Positions 25,753 to 34,228 of a stretch of 64,000 nt of DNA are shown piece by piece. The DNA lies in contig QCLI01000007.1 of NCBI GenBank assembly GCA_003214695.1, positions 1 to 64,000 of the forward strand. Direction: 5' to 3'. Within the stretch, counting starts at the first letter, position 1. Every line of letters begins with the position of its first letter. Position numbers and translations under genes: made by a program. This stretch comes from Prochlorococcus sp. AG-412-P08. Its GTDB lineage: Bacteria > Cyanobacteriota > Cyanobacteriia > PCC-6307 > Cyanobiaceae. The notes under the pieces are model-generated. The model was given only the letters and a program-made list of their open reading frames with translations, searched no databases and had not been told where the DNA came from.

Positions 25753-26253
25753 ATGTCTCAATTAACCATCAAGCTCAGTGCAAAGGCAGATGCCTTAATT
25801 GCCCAACTTCAAAAGGAAATCTTCAACCGGCGTCGTAAAAAAATCACTGCTGCAGGAGTAGTAGAATCCTTAGTTGAGAGTGGTGCAAAGTCACAGTCAG
25901 ACAAGCGATATGCTTCTTCCTGGAGCAATCTAATTAAAGATATCGAAAAGGCAGCCAAAGTTTCTGAAGCTCATGGCAACAAGCCAGCAAATATTACTGC
26001 CGATGAATGGGCCCTAATATTAAGCCATCGAACTCGTAAGGGAACAAAAGCTGCTAAGCCGGCATCTGACAAAAAAGTCACCAAGGCAAAGAACACAAAG
26101 ACCAAGGCTTCTACTGTTAAGAAGGCAAGCTCAAATAAAAGTGTTGCAGCAAAGCCATCGCCTAATAAAAAAACTATTGCAGCCAGGCCGGCTAGACGTG
26201 CAAGGCGTGCAAAGAGTGCTCCTAAAGCAACAACCTCACCAGCTCAAACTTAG
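25753..26253 (+). CDS. Histone-H1-like Lys/Ala-rich protein, paralogue 1
   Basis: 166 residues. An N-terminal domain of about 98 residues starts MSQLTIKLSAKADALIAQLQ and includes FNRRRKKITAAGVVESLVES and SDKRYASSW; it is nearly identical to the protein at 36205-36699. The C-terminal 65 residues are Lys/Ala/Ser/Thr rich, like eukaryotic H1 and bacterial Hc1-type tails, so non-specific DNA binding is likely. A 47-base strong hairpin follows the stop. The N-terminal domain has no family I recognise. Confidence 0.82.
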   Translation: MSQLTIKLSAKADALIAQLQKEIFNRRRKKITAAGVVESLVESGAKSQSDKRYASSWSNLIKDIEKAAKVSEAHGNKPANITADEWALILSHRTRKGTKAAKPASDKKVTKAKNTKTKASTVKKASSNKSVAAKPSPNKKTIAARPARRARRAKSAPKATTSPAQT

Positions 26254-26279
26254 ACGTAAGACAATTCAAATAGTCAGTT

Positions 26280-26326
26280 CTCAAAAGCGGGTTAGGAGAT
26301 CGAAGATCTCTCAACCCGCTTTTGAG
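26280..26326. terminator. Long hairpin after the H1-like gene
   Basis: CTCAAAAGCGGGTT pairs with AACCCGCTTTTGAG (14 bp), with an inner GAGATC/GATCTC stem and GAA loop. It begins 27 bases after the stop. There is no long U tract, only ATTT, so it may terminate or stabilise the mRNA. It is the strongest hairpin in this region. Confidence 0.65.
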
Positions 26327-26377
26327 ATTTAAAATGCTCAATATATAAAAAATTGTTTGTGGTATTAAAAAATAGAA

Positions 26378-26808
26378 CTAATCCTTTATTCTGCTTAAAA
26401 AACGAAAAAGAAGGCATCCTAAAATAATGCCTGTGAGATGTGCCGACAAACTGATCTCTGGAGGGAGGAAAAAACAAAAACCTAAACTAGCTAAAAAAGA
26501 CATCTCGTTTTTCAAGAGATATATGTCTACTAGCATTGAAGGAAAGAATATAAAGGGACAAGAACAAGAAAAGGGTATGCGTACTAAGTTTTAATTCCTT
26601 CAAGAAGTATCTAGCTCCAACTATTCCAAAAACATTAGATATTAGGTGACTTAGGTCAAAATGAAGAAGATGAGAAGTCAATCCTCGGTATGGCTCTAAT
26701 AAAAGGCGGACTGAAAAATATACCAATCAATCTTATCTAAAGTTCTAAAAATTCAGTCCAAATAAAAATAAAAACTATCGCAAAAATAGGTACAAGGTAT
26801 TGCCAATC
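26378..26808 (-). pseudogene. Relic of a rhomboid-family intramembrane protease
   Basis: Reading the minus strand in shifting frames gives a degraded rhomboid. DWQYLVPIFAIVFIFIW (26808 onward) ends at a TAG. The next frame has GLTSHLLHFDLSHLISNVFG, the typical rhomboid H-x-x-x-H-L-x-x-N region. Another shift at a T6 run gives LASLGFCFF and SLSAHLTGIILGCLLF, the C-terminal AHLxG helix. The catalytic GxSG is absent. At about 143 codons it is shorter than intact members. At least two frameshifts and one stop. Confidence 0.6.
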
Positions 26809-26842
26809 AATTTTCTCAATTTAAAAAGTCATACTCTCATTT

Positions 26843-27322
26843 TCATGAAGCCAAAGCAACCTCAATTGCTGCGACAAGTTCCTCATCCGAGGGCTGAATA
26901 CCTGGTTGAAAACGTGCGATGACGTTTCCATCCTTACCTACTAAGAATTTCTCAAAATTCCAGCTTACATCTCCAACAGGTTCAGTCTTATTGAGTGTTG
27001 TATAAGGCTCAGTAGTTGAACCTTTTGCATGCACCTTATTGAAGAGTTCAAAATTAGCTCCATATTTTAATGAGCAAAACTCTTTAATTTCATCAAGAGA
27101 CCCTGGTTCTTGCTTTCCAAAATCATTGCAAGGGAATCCAAGAACAGCAAACCCCTGAGCCTTATATTTATCTTGGAGTTTCTGCAAGCCTGAATACTGT
27201 GGTGTATTACCACAACGGCTCGCCACATTAACAATCAGCAAAACTTTCCCGGTGTACTCCCCAAGACTCTTCTTTTCACCCATTGCTGTTTCAACGATGG
27301 TGTCCGTAATGTTAACCAGCAT
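26843..27322 (-). CDS. Glutathione peroxidase family protein
   Basis: 159-residue thiol peroxidase that reduces hydroperoxides. The peroxidatic Cys37 sits in NVASRCGNTPQYSGL (Cys, not selenocysteine). The other catalytic residues are Gln72 in FPCNDFGKQEPGS and Trp122-Asn123 in SWNFEKF. FPCNDF carries a further Cys that may act as resolving residue as in thioredoxin-dependent forms. No signal peptide, so cytoplasmic. NTRC elsewhere in the window is a possible reductant route, which is inference. Confidence 0.95.
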   Translation of the reverse strand: MLVNITDTIVETAMGEKKSLGEYTGKVLLIVNVASRCGNTPQYSGLQKLQDKYKAQGFAVLGFPCNDFGKQEPGSLDEIKEFCSLKYGANFELFNKVHAKGSTTEPYTTLNKTEPVGDVSWNFEKFLVGKDGNVIARFQPGIQPSDEELVAAIEVALAS

Positions 27323-27535
27323 GACGATGTAGTTTGATCTTTATAAAAAGTTAGCATTTATCACATTAATCAATTGCCGTTTTTTCTCAACTCCGCATAA
27401 AAAGTCTTATTGATCATACAGATTATTATGACTCTTAAGAAATATCAGGATTTTGGAATGTCCATTTTTCTAAATTAACTTTAAAAGAGCAGGTTAGTTT
27501 CTTAGAGTATGGACTTAAGAGAAAAAGATTTATGT

Positions 27536-27757
27536 TCAAACTTCTCTGAGGAAAACTTTTCTCGAAGTCAAAGAACCACCTTGAGAACGAAGAATAAAGA
27601 AAAGTGGTTGACCTATAACTAAAAGGATTACAAATGAAAGAATTATATTTATAGTAACACTGTTGACTCCCAGTTCAGAAGAAGCAAGAGCAAATAAACT
27701 TGATAACATTTCACTCACAAGAGATATGGGCTTCTTCAATATATACATAAATAACAC
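27536..27757 (-). CDS. Small membrane protein, 73 residues
   Basis: MYILKKPISLVSEMLSSLFA (starting at the second Met) then a polar turn and a helix IILSFVILLVIGQPLFFILR, ending in a basic SLTSRKVFLREV. One or two membrane segments. Function unknown. Confidence 0.5.
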   Translation of the reverse strand: MLFMYILKKPISLVSEMLSSLFALASSELGVNSVTINIILSFVILLVIGQPLFFILRSQGGSLTSRKVFLREV

Positions 27758-27870
27758 ATTGTAATTAACAAAGACTTACTTAATCATAGTCTAATTGATA
27801 CACACCAATAAATCATTGATCAGCTAAGAAGAGAGCCATCGCTATAAAATTAATTATTGATACTTATAAA

Positions 27871-28478
27871 ATGGCATCAAAAGAAGACAGCAATCCTAAC
27901 TATAAAGAAATCATTGAATCAACAAATGATTGAAATGTAGAGGACAATTTATTACCAGTAGAGAAGGCCTTTGATGCAGAATCAACTATGGTCAAAAAAG
28001 AATAGGAATTAAATAAGAAATTTCTTGAGCTTGCAGACAAAGCAACCTTAAGCATCGAGAAAAGCCTGACCCCAAAAAAACTTATCTAAAAAAAGAACCT
28101 AATGTCAATGAAATCTTCAAAGCTATAGAAGCAGGGTTCCCAAAGGAAAGCAAAAATAAGCAATACATCTTTCCACATCCAAGGTATTGGATTGGTGCAA
28201 GATTCATTGCTCTTTGGGCTTCACCTATACTTTTAATAAAATCATTTAGTAACATAATAAGATCAGCTAACCCAGTCAAACCTTGTCAAGGGATGGACTA
28301 CATAATAAACAAATCAGAAACAATCTACACCTCAACAAAAAAAGCAATTAATGGTACTAATTCAATGAGATTCTTTGGTGTGCGTTTTATAACTATTTGG
28401 GTGCTACCACTTGCAATTACTGGAATCTTTATGGAATATCTTTTTATAAGCCCTATTACAGGTAGAGTCCCATTTTGA
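27871..28478 (+). pseudogene. Decayed membrane-protein gene, two stops and one frameshift
   Basis: ATG at 27871 opens MASKEDSNPNYKEIIESTND, then TGA. The same frame resumes NVEDNLLPVEKAFDAESTMV, a TAG, then ELNKKFLELADKATLSIEK. Around 28050-28095 the frame shifts and runs open to 28478 through NVNEIFKAIEAGFPKE, YIFPHPRYWIGARFIALWAS and two hydrophobic helices (FITIWVLPLAITGIF). The total is about 200 codons of what looks like one ancestral protein with a soluble N-terminus and membrane C-terminus. Family not recognised. Confidence 0.55.
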
Positions 28479-28510
28479 TAAGTCTTTTTGATTCCAAAAT
28501 CTTAATTAAT

Positions 28511-28639
28511 TCATTCTTTTCGCCCTCTCTGAATACCCGTATACAAAGCAACAATAAAAAAAATGCCAATGGCTAAATAAACTAGCCTTTCTATTAAAAG
28601 TGATAAGGGGTTGCCAACAGTTAACGAATTAAGTTCCAT
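28511..28639 (-). CDS. Tiny membrane protein, 42 residues
   Basis: MELNSLTVGNPLSLLIERLV, then one helix LAIGIFFIVALYTGI and a basic end QRGRKE. Its ATG overlaps the stop of the upstream 64-residue gene as TGATG, supporting translational coupling and a real gene pair. The size and single helix recall photosynthetic or respiratory complex small subunits, but no name is justified. Confidence 0.55.
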   Translation of the reverse strand: MELNSLTVGNPLSLLIERLVYLAIGIFFIVALYTGIQRGRKE

Positions 28640-28833
28640 CAATTTTCGTAGCGATATTTAACTTTTCCATCTTTCCGCCTAAATGGCTTTGAATAGAGAA
28701 CTCTTAACAAGTTCTCAACATCCATATTCTTACTTGTGAGAAAAAAAGAGATGAAAAAGAATAACCCCATGATAAAAAGTAATGATATAGCTAGAGGGCT
28801 TAATCCCATCTGAGATAGAGTAAGTGCGAACAT
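28639..28833 (-). CDS. Small membrane protein, 64 residues
   Basis: N-terminal hydrophobic stretch LAISLLFIMGLFFFISFFL followed by a basic, polar tail with SKPFRRKDGKVKYRYEN. One or two helices. The stop overlaps the start of the 42-residue gene by one base (TGATG), so the two are probably translated together. Function unknown. Confidence 0.6.
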   Translation of the reverse strand: MFALTLSQMGLSPLAISLLFIMGLFFFISFFLTSKNMDVENLLRVLYSKPFRRKDGKVKYRYEN

Positions 28834-29034
28834 GGCCGCAAACTTGATGCCTTAGAGGTTCAACAGAAATATTCTAACCTGCTATAAAATAAGATCTCAA
28901 TCACTACTTGATTTTTCGTATTCACTGCAAAATCCTATACATCCTTAATAGAAGGGATTGCAACATTGCATTGAATTAGATCATCTTTCCTACTAATAAA
29001 TTCAACTTCAACAAAGTTCTTCGAGTTTAAACAA

Positions 29035-29436
29035 ATGCAAATTCAACTTAGACCGATTCTTGCTGTTGAAGACTTTGAGAAAGCAATGGGAAGTGCCAGA
29101 TTATCTGAGAGTGATCAAGAATTAATCGAATACATAAGATATATAGGTGTTTTTTCACAACCAAGCATTATTAGAGATTTGAGGATCAAATCAAAGCCTC
29201 CTGTTTTATCTACTCTTTGTGAGATATGTAGAAAAATTGGGGCTCAAGTTCCAGAACATTTCACAGCAATCCGCCTATGGTCCAAATCAATAAGTGCGCA
29301 TGATGTGCATTGGGATGGTGATCTCATTTGCAGTACTGCTCAAAACATTGATGGTATTCCTTTAACTCCCGAAGCAGGGACTACTCCTTACGAAACTCTT
29401 GTCGTTCACAAAGAACTCTTTACGGGACTAGGTTAA
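29035..29436 (+). CDS. Hypothetical protein, 133 residues
   Basis: Soluble protein. MQIQLRPILAVEDFEKAMGS starts it; later segments are LSTLCEICRKIGAQVPEHFT, WSKSISAHDVHWDGDLICS and TPEAGTTPYETLVVH. Composition and regular secondary-structure pattern support a real gene. No known family. A C-x-x-C (CEIC) is present, but there is no second one. Confidence 0.7.
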   Translation: MQIQLRPILAVEDFEKAMGSARLSESDQELIEYIRYIGVFSQPSIIRDLRIKSKPPVLSTLCEICRKIGAQVPEHFTAIRLWSKSISAHDVHWDGDLICSTAQNIDGIPLTPEAGTTPYETLVVHKELFTGLG

Positions 29437-29472
29437 ATCATTAGTATTATTCTGACTTCCTTCCTTGAAGGT

Positions 29473-29769
29473 TCATTTAAGTTCATGAAGAACTTGGAAA
29501 GACTTTTTCTTTTTACTAAAAATTAGGACTTTATTTGAACCAAAAAGAGATATACCTGTCTGCTCTCTTAAAGTACTAAAGGTAGTCAATCCTACACCAC
29601 AAGTCTCCATAAATAAGATTGGCAAAGTGCCTTCTACACCATTCATTGCTTGTAAATCAATCGCTTGTCTCACGGCCTTACTAGCTTTCTCTAGTCCTAA
29701 AGTTTCTGAAAACTCTGCCCACAAGTCATTAACTGGTTCGCAATTCGAAAGATCTAAAAAATGTCTCAT
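29473..29769 (-). CDS. Hypothetical protein, 98 residues
   Basis: Soluble: MRHFLDLSNCEPVNDLWAEF, then a helix LEKASKAVRQAIDLQAMNG and ILFMETCGVGLTTFSTLREQ, with a strongly basic C-terminus. It is divergent from arfB with a five-base gap between starts, which would need overlapping promoters. Function unknown. Confidence 0.6.
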   Translation of the reverse strand: MRHFLDLSNCEPVNDLWAEFSETLGLEKASKAVRQAIDLQAMNGVEGTLPILFMETCGVGLTTFSTLREQTGISLFGSNKVLIFSKKKKSFQVLHELK

Positions 29770-29774
29770 GAAAA

Positions 29775-30206
29775 ATGGATTTAATTGTCAATCCTGTTTT
29801 AGTAATTCCATCCAATGAACTTCATTGGCGTTTTTCACGCTCTTCCGGATCGGGTGGTCAAAACATCAACAAGACAGATACTAGAGTAAATCTCTCTTTC
29901 AATATTGAAAAGTCCAAGGCTTTAACTTCATATCAAAAGCATCAAATAACAAAACAACTTAGCGAGCAAATAGTAAATGCCACGATTACAGTTATCACGC
30001 AAGAGCACAGAACTCAATATAGAAACCGAAAATTAGCCCTAATGAGACTAGGGATACTTTTAGGAAAAGCGTTAGAGCCAACTCCTAAAGCAAGAAAAAC
30101 CACCAAGCCTACGAAATCCTCACAAAGAAGGAGAGTTAATTCTAAGAAAAAGCATGGAGAAAAAAAACAAATCCGTGGGAGAAAAACAATGATTGAGGAG
30201 TTCTAA
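29775..30206 (+). CDS. arfB: ArfB-type peptidyl-tRNA hydrolase (ribosome rescue)
   Basis: 143 residues with a class-I release-factor catalytic domain: RSSGSGGQNINKTDTRVNL contains the GGQ (residues 27-29) that hydrolyses peptidyl-tRNA. The C-terminus is a basic tail (KKKHGEKKQIRGRKTM) that in ArfB/YaeJ enters the empty mRNA channel. It has no codon-recognition domains, so it rescues stalled ribosomes instead of terminating at stops. Slightly longer than E. coli YaeJ (140). Confidence 0.93.
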   Translation: MDLIVNPVLVIPSNELHWRFSRSSGSGGQNINKTDTRVNLSFNIEKSKALTSYQKHQITKQLSEQIVNATITVITQEHRTQYRNRKLALMRLGILLGKALEPTPKARKTTKPTKSSQRRRVNSKKKHGEKKQIRGRKTMIEEF

Positions 30207-30308
30207 CAAAAAATGCTGAGATGAAGTTCAGAGGATAATTTATAAAGAAAAAAGCTGTGAATTTATTAATTTCAAGGTAAAAAATGGTATCACCAATAAA
30301 ACTGGTTT

Positions 30309-30452
30309 TTATCTATCTAACTTCTTCTGAGACAAATCTGTTTCATAATTACTCCTAAGGTCATCAAACATTGCTTCCAGAATTGCTTCTTGAGCATTGT
30401 CTACATCCTTAAGATGTTCCTTAATAGCTTCAATCTCATCATGGGTAGGCAA
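30309..30452 (-). CDS. Possible small hypothetical protein, 47 residues
   Basis: Frame open from a TTG at 30452: LPTHDEIEAIKEHLKDVDNA, then QEAILEAMFDDLRSNYETDL. Strongly helical, acidic, protein-like. The only AGGA is 24 bases upstream of the TTG, so the true start is uncertain. Confidence 0.4.
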   Translation of the reverse strand: MPTHDEIEAIKEHLKDVDNAQEAILEAMFDDLRSNYETDLSQKKLDR

Positions 30453-30581
30453 TTGAAGAAATCTAATTCTTAGATCCTTTCTAAAGGTTTAATTAAAAGT
30501 GTCAATAGATTTTATCAAATAGCTTCTTATTGAGCATCAACTATATGAAACAGAATCAATCTCAAACAAATAAGGGCTCCA

Positions 30582-30884
30582 TTAATTTTTAACATTAGAA
30601 GTAACACTAGGTACTTTTTCTCTGAAAGATTGAAGACGATCAGTCCGGCTATTTACTTTCAAAGTTGTATAAATACGACTTACACCCAATCGATGAACTT
30701 CATGATGACATTCTTTAACGCACTTAAATACACTTTCCCAGTCCCCTTCAATTGCTGTGCCATTTGGGCCCAATTCATGTTCTAACCCATTCTTTTCAAT
30801 AATCTCCTTACAGGCTCTTATATATGGAGAGAGGGAAACACCTGCCCCAACAGGAACAAGAGACAGATCAATACTTACCCACAT
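30582..30884 (-). CDS. MTH1187/YkoF-type thiamine-binding protein
   Basis: 100 residues of the UPF0045 family. Visible: MWVSIDLSLVPVGAGVSLSP, YIRACKEIIEKNGLEHELGP, GTAIEGDWESVFKCVKECHH and RIYTTLKVNSRTDR. Members have a ferredoxin-like fold, form tetramers and bind thiamine or its precursors. Role in the cell is uncertain. The C-terminal tail is a little longer than usual. Confidence 0.88.
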   Translation of the reverse strand: MWVSIDLSLVPVGAGVSLSPYIRACKEIIEKNGLEHELGPNGTAIEGDWESVFKCVKECHHEVHRLGVSRIYTTLKVNSRTDRLQSFREKVPSVTSNVKN

Positions 30885-31050
30885 AAAGGCAACATAAGGC
30901 TTTATTTATAATGACAGCTCCAAAACAAAAGCTTTATTGTCGATGCGAGTATTCACTAAACTCTTAATCATTCTAAGCTTTTTCAATTATCTTGTAGGTA
31001 GATTTATACCAAGCTAATTTTACTGCTAGTGTCCGATTTCGAATTCATAG

Positions 31051-31293
31051 ATGAACATAAAGCCTATATTGAAGAATTCTTTAACATCATTAGATAGCGC
31101 CTGTCATTTTCTTCAAGAAGAAACTGATTGTCCTGACGAAGCAATAAATCAGTTGCTTGGTGAGGCTATTGGGACCTGGCAGCTACCAAATATTGAACAA
31201 TTGGATTTAGCATTAAGAAATGCAAAATCCTTTTGCACAAGATTAAAGGGTCCTCTAAGAGTCTTCACAAAACAACAGGGTCAGACAAAATAG
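31051..31293 (+). CDS. Hypothetical protein, 80 residues
   Basis: MNIKPILKNSLTSLDSACHF, then ETDCPDEAINQLLGEAIGTW and a basic, helical end RLKGPLRVFTKQQGQTK. It is 28 bases ahead of the DUF938 methyltransferase gene and probably co-transcribed. Function unknown. Confidence 0.6.
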   Translation: MNIKPILKNSLTSLDSACHFLQEETDCPDEAINQLLGEAIGTWQLPNIEQLDLALRNAKSFCTRLKGPLRVFTKQQGQTK

Positions 31294-31321
31294 GTTTATA
31301 AACAAAACCTTTGGGTCTTCA

Positions 31322-31939
31322 TTGGACGAGAGACTATTCTTTCCCGCAACACTTCGAAATCGGTCAGTTATTGGAGAAGTCCTTGACGAATTCTTGCCAC
31401 AACATGGAATTACACTTGAAATAGCAAGTGGGAGTGGAGAGCACGGAGTAACATTTCAGAAAAGATTCCCAAATATTATTTGGCAAACTAGCGATTCAGA
31501 TCAATCTTGCAGGAGAAGTATTAATTCATGGATCAGGCATGAGAGGTTAACTGAAACAATGCCCTTAGCAATCGATTTAAGTGTTGAGAAGACTCCATGG
31601 CCTTTAACCAATACATTTATATCCAATCTAAGTTCCATTGTCTGCATCAATCTGATCCATATAGCGCACTGGGATTGCACGCGATTCTTGTTTAAAGAGT
31701 CAGGGAAGTATTTAAAATGTGGTTCACCATTAATCCTTTACGGGCCATTCAAAAGGGAGAATATTCATACAGCTGAAAGCAATGCCATTTTCGATAAATC
31801 GTTAAAGAGTCGCAATAAGCACTGGGGAATTAGGAATCTCGAAGCAGTAGATGAAATAGCCAAGAGTTCTGGCTTTAAAAGAAGCAAAGTAATTAAAATG
31901 CCTGCAAACAATTTTTCCGTAATATTCAATCGCGCCTAA
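31322..31939 (+). CDS. DUF938 family SAM-dependent methyltransferase
   Basis: 205 residues from a TTG start (FFPATLRNRSVIGEVL). The SAM-binding glycine motif is LEIASGSGEHGVTFQ. Next come the acidic TSDSDQS loop, DLSVEKTPWPL, INLIHIAHWDCTRFLFK and LILYGPFKREN, which match the DUF938 class-I methyltransferase-like family. Substrate unknown. Confidence 0.88.
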   Translation: MDERLFFPATLRNRSVIGEVLDEFLPQHGITLEIASGSGEHGVTFQKRFPNIIWQTSDSDQSCRRSINSWIRHERLTETMPLAIDLSVEKTPWPLTNTFISNLSSIVCINLIHIAHWDCTRFLFKESGKYLKCGSPLILYGPFKRENIHTAESNAIFDKSLKSRNKHWGIRNLEAVDEIAKSSGFKRSKVIKMPANNFSVIFNRA

Positions 31940-32508
31940 AAACAAGCTCACTTCCTTCTTTTTACTATCAAGTCAAAAGACACTAGGCTGTCTCATTTAG
32001 TTCAACCTATATTTAAGAAAAAATCTGAGGATTAAAAACCAAAGGAACACCTCATTCAAAGAATTAAGTTACTAGAATTCTTTACTAAGAAAAGTATTAG
32101 GAGTCAAAGGAGGAAAAGTATATTCGATAAGAGGGCTTCCTATCTAAGAAACCTAGATTAAGGTCTTTTGCAAAGCTTTATAATTGAACTATTGATTCTC
32201 AATTAAATATAGATAGAGGGCTCTGCCACGGAATAATTCCAAGATAAATTAAAGCCATCGCAGTTTGTACTAGGAGCTATTATGATAGCTTTATAAATAT
32301 AAAATTAATTAATGTATTTTAGTCAACACTAGAAAATCTTACAGCTTTTGTCGCTATCGTTTGTTTTTACCCAATCGTTGTATTAGCTTCCGTAGAGTTA
32401 TTTCAAGATTATTAGATGATGACAAGGGTGGTAGCACAATAGCCCCATTGCTAAATGCTCCCAGGGCTAAATCAATTTATTTTACTAAAGCAGACTTAAT
32501 TCTTTTTC
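31940..32508. other. 569-base intergenic region with a small-gene relic
   Basis: Bases 32323-32415 are open without a start codon and read LENLTAFVAIVCFYPIVVLA, then ELFQDY and a stop. The next frame continues LLDDDKGGSTIAPLLNAP. This helix plus DDD-GG layout resembles the protein at 4101-4310, so it may be a frameshifted relic. The rest shows nothing. Confidence 0.35.
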
Positions 32509-32961
32509 ATGGCATTAAAAGTAGGCGATCAAATACCTGAATTCTCTTTGTTGGATCAATCAGGAAAATTAAGAAGCAATAAAGAATTCGCAGGCAAGCC
32601 TCTTGTCCTTTTCTTTTATCCAAAAGACGATACCCCTGGCTGTACAGTAGAAGTTTGTGGCTTTCGGGATAAGTATGATCTCTTTAAAATCCTAGGCGCA
32701 AGAATATGCGGTGTAAGTAATGGAGGAGAGGAAAGTCATCTACTCTTTTCTAACAAGCATAAGCTCCAATACCCATTGCTTTGTGATGAAAAGAATTCGT
32801 TAAGAAAAGCATTTGGAGTCCCAAAGTTCCTAGGAATGGTTGATGGCAGAGTGAGCTATATCATTAATGCAGAAGGTAAGATCTGTCATATTTTTGAAGA
32901 CCTCCTCAATGGTCCTGCTCATATCAAGGAAGCAATCCGAGTATTGAAAGAAATTCAATAA
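32509..32961 (+). CDS. prxQ: Peroxiredoxin, BCP/PrxQ type
   Basis: 150-residue thiol peroxidase reducing H2O2 and alkyl hydroperoxides with thioredoxin. The motif YPKDDTPGCTVEVCGFRD gives peroxidatic Cys45 and resolving Cys50, five residues apart as in PrxQ. Length matches the family. Cytoplasmic (no leader). With the NTRC at 51044-52399 and the glutathione peroxidase at 26843-27322 it forms part of the peroxide defence visible in this window. Confidence 0.95.
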   Translation: MALKVGDQIPEFSLLDQSGKLRSNKEFAGKPLVLFFYPKDDTPGCTVEVCGFRDKYDLFKILGARICGVSNGGEESHLLFSNKHKLQYPLLCDEKNSLRKAFGVPKFLGMVDGRVSYIINAEGKICHIFEDLLNGPAHIKEAIRVLKEIQ

Positions 32962-33285
32962 TTTAAACAGAATGTTATTAAAGCCAGCAAATATACCTTT
33001 TCATATTCAGAATACGTTCGGCTATGTGTCTTACCAAGTCAAAGTCTAGGTCGATTGTCTCAAGAAAAGTTCTAACAGCCAAGCTAAAGGCTAGAAGAGT
33101 TAACCAATACCATCTCTAGGTTCCATCATATACAGGGACGTCTTAAATTCCTGTCTAGGAATTTTCTTTAAAAGCTTAGGGAAGTGGATCTTTCACATGG
33201 TTTTCCGAGTTAGTCTTTATACGATCTGCTTGCTGTAACTAAAACAAATACCAAAAGCCTCATTCTCAAAACATTCACAATAGAA
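32962..33285. other. Intergenic region after prxQ
   Basis: 324 bases. AAATTCCT-GTCT-AGGAATTT (33145-33164), followed by TTCTTT, is a fair intrinsic terminator for a plus-strand transcript such as prxQ. No ORF stands out. Confidence 0.4.
33145..33170 (+). terminator. Candidate terminator downstream of prxQ
   Basis: 8-bp perfect stem AAATTCCT/AGGAATTT with a four-base loop and a U-rich tail (TTCTTT). It is 184 bases beyond the prxQ stop, far for a simple monocistronic transcript. Confidence 0.4.
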
Positions 33286-33816
33286 TTAATTGAATTCACA
33301 ATTAAGAATTGCCAATGCTTCATTAGGTAAGCCAAGAAAGATGTCCAGCAATTGACTACCAGTAGGCGGCACAACTGCAATGCCTACAAGCTTAATCCTA
33401 CCGTTTTCATTGATTACCATACCTTCCTCCTCAAAGTATTTACTAGTTACTTTCCCAGTAACAAGTGACGTCTTGACATGAAGATTAGGGAAACTAAAGA
33501 TTGAGAAAATAGAAAAAACAAACCTCGACTCAAAATCAAGTGAAATCTCACCTGTTGTTAAATTCAAGGTTCCTTCAAGTTTATCCATAAGCATCTCTAT
33601 CTTCAGTCCAGGAGGGATAGGGAGGGATAGGAACCTTGTATTCCTCCAAGTAAGAGGAGGTATTAAAAATGTACTAGAGTCAAATCTCAGGTATTTAATT
33701 TTTGACTGCTCTTTCAAGCAAACAAAAGCCAGTCCACCACCACTTGTTGCATCATAATCAAACGGTGGGTATGAACCGATTCTCAAACAACATTTATCAA
33801 GACTTTTTAAATACAT
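33286..33816 (-). CDS. Conserved cyanobacterial hypothetical protein, 176 residues
   Basis: A beta-rich protein. Features are FDYDATSGGGLAFVCLKEQ, PIPPGLKIEMLMDKLEGTLN, LTTGEISLDFESRFVFSI, and the C-terminal LVGIAVVPPTGSQLLDIFLG then LPNEALAILNCEF. These blocks look like a conserved cyanobacterial family of unknown function. No signal peptide or transmembrane helix is clear. Confidence 0.75.
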   Translation of the reverse strand: MYLKSLDKCCLRIGSYPPFDYDATSGGGLAFVCLKEQSKIKYLRFDSSTFLIPPLTWRNTRFLSLPIPPGLKIEMLMDKLEGTLNLTTGEISLDFESRFVFSIFSIFSFPNLHVKTSLVTGKVTSKYFEEEGMVINENGRIKLVGIAVVPPTGSQLLDIFLGLPNEALAILNCEFN

Positions 33817-34111
33817 GAAATTCTAAATGAGAAATGAACACATTTTTTCTTTATAAAGGTCGCTTTATTAGTCAATTCTTTTGAAAGAAGTAAGCACCTA
33901 AGAGTTATTAGAGCAAAGTGATGAGTTTGTGCTTATCTCCCTTTTAAAAATAATTATTCTTATTAATTGATTATCCCATAATTGCACGAAAGCAATTGAA
34001 CCAGTGTATGTCTACTTATATCCGCAAACGTATTCACAGCTAGTTATTATACAATTTCACAAATGTCAGAGAAAGCAGTTGCACCTCTCTAGACGCTAGT
34101 ACGGTCTGACT

Positions 34112-34228
34112 TTAAGCAAGTGTAGAGGCTGTCTTAGCAAGTGAACTCTTTGTAAGTCTAGCCTTTATGGGCTTAGCTGTTGTGGCTGGTGCAGCTTTCT
34201 TAGCAACTGCTTTCTTAACAGAAGTTTT
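34112..34228 (-). pseudogene. C-terminal remnant of a histone-H1-like gene
   Basis: Minus-strand reading gives KTSVKKAVAKKAAPATTAKP then IKARLTKSSLAKTASTLA and a TAA at 34114-34112. This aligns with the tail of the 36205-36699 protein (KKAVAKKDAPSTTAKPRKAR and LAKKTAKLA-stop), also at DNA level. No N-terminal domain is found upstream, so it is a broken third copy in opposite orientation. Confidence 0.7.

Noticed and set aside
26292-26477. Separate 61-residue minus-strand ORF
   Set aside because: This region is better explained by the C-terminal frame of the rhomboid relic.
28293-28478. Stand-alone 61-residue gene starting at 28293
   Set aside because: The frame extends protein-like sequence far upstream of that ATG, so it is the 3' end of a decayed gene.
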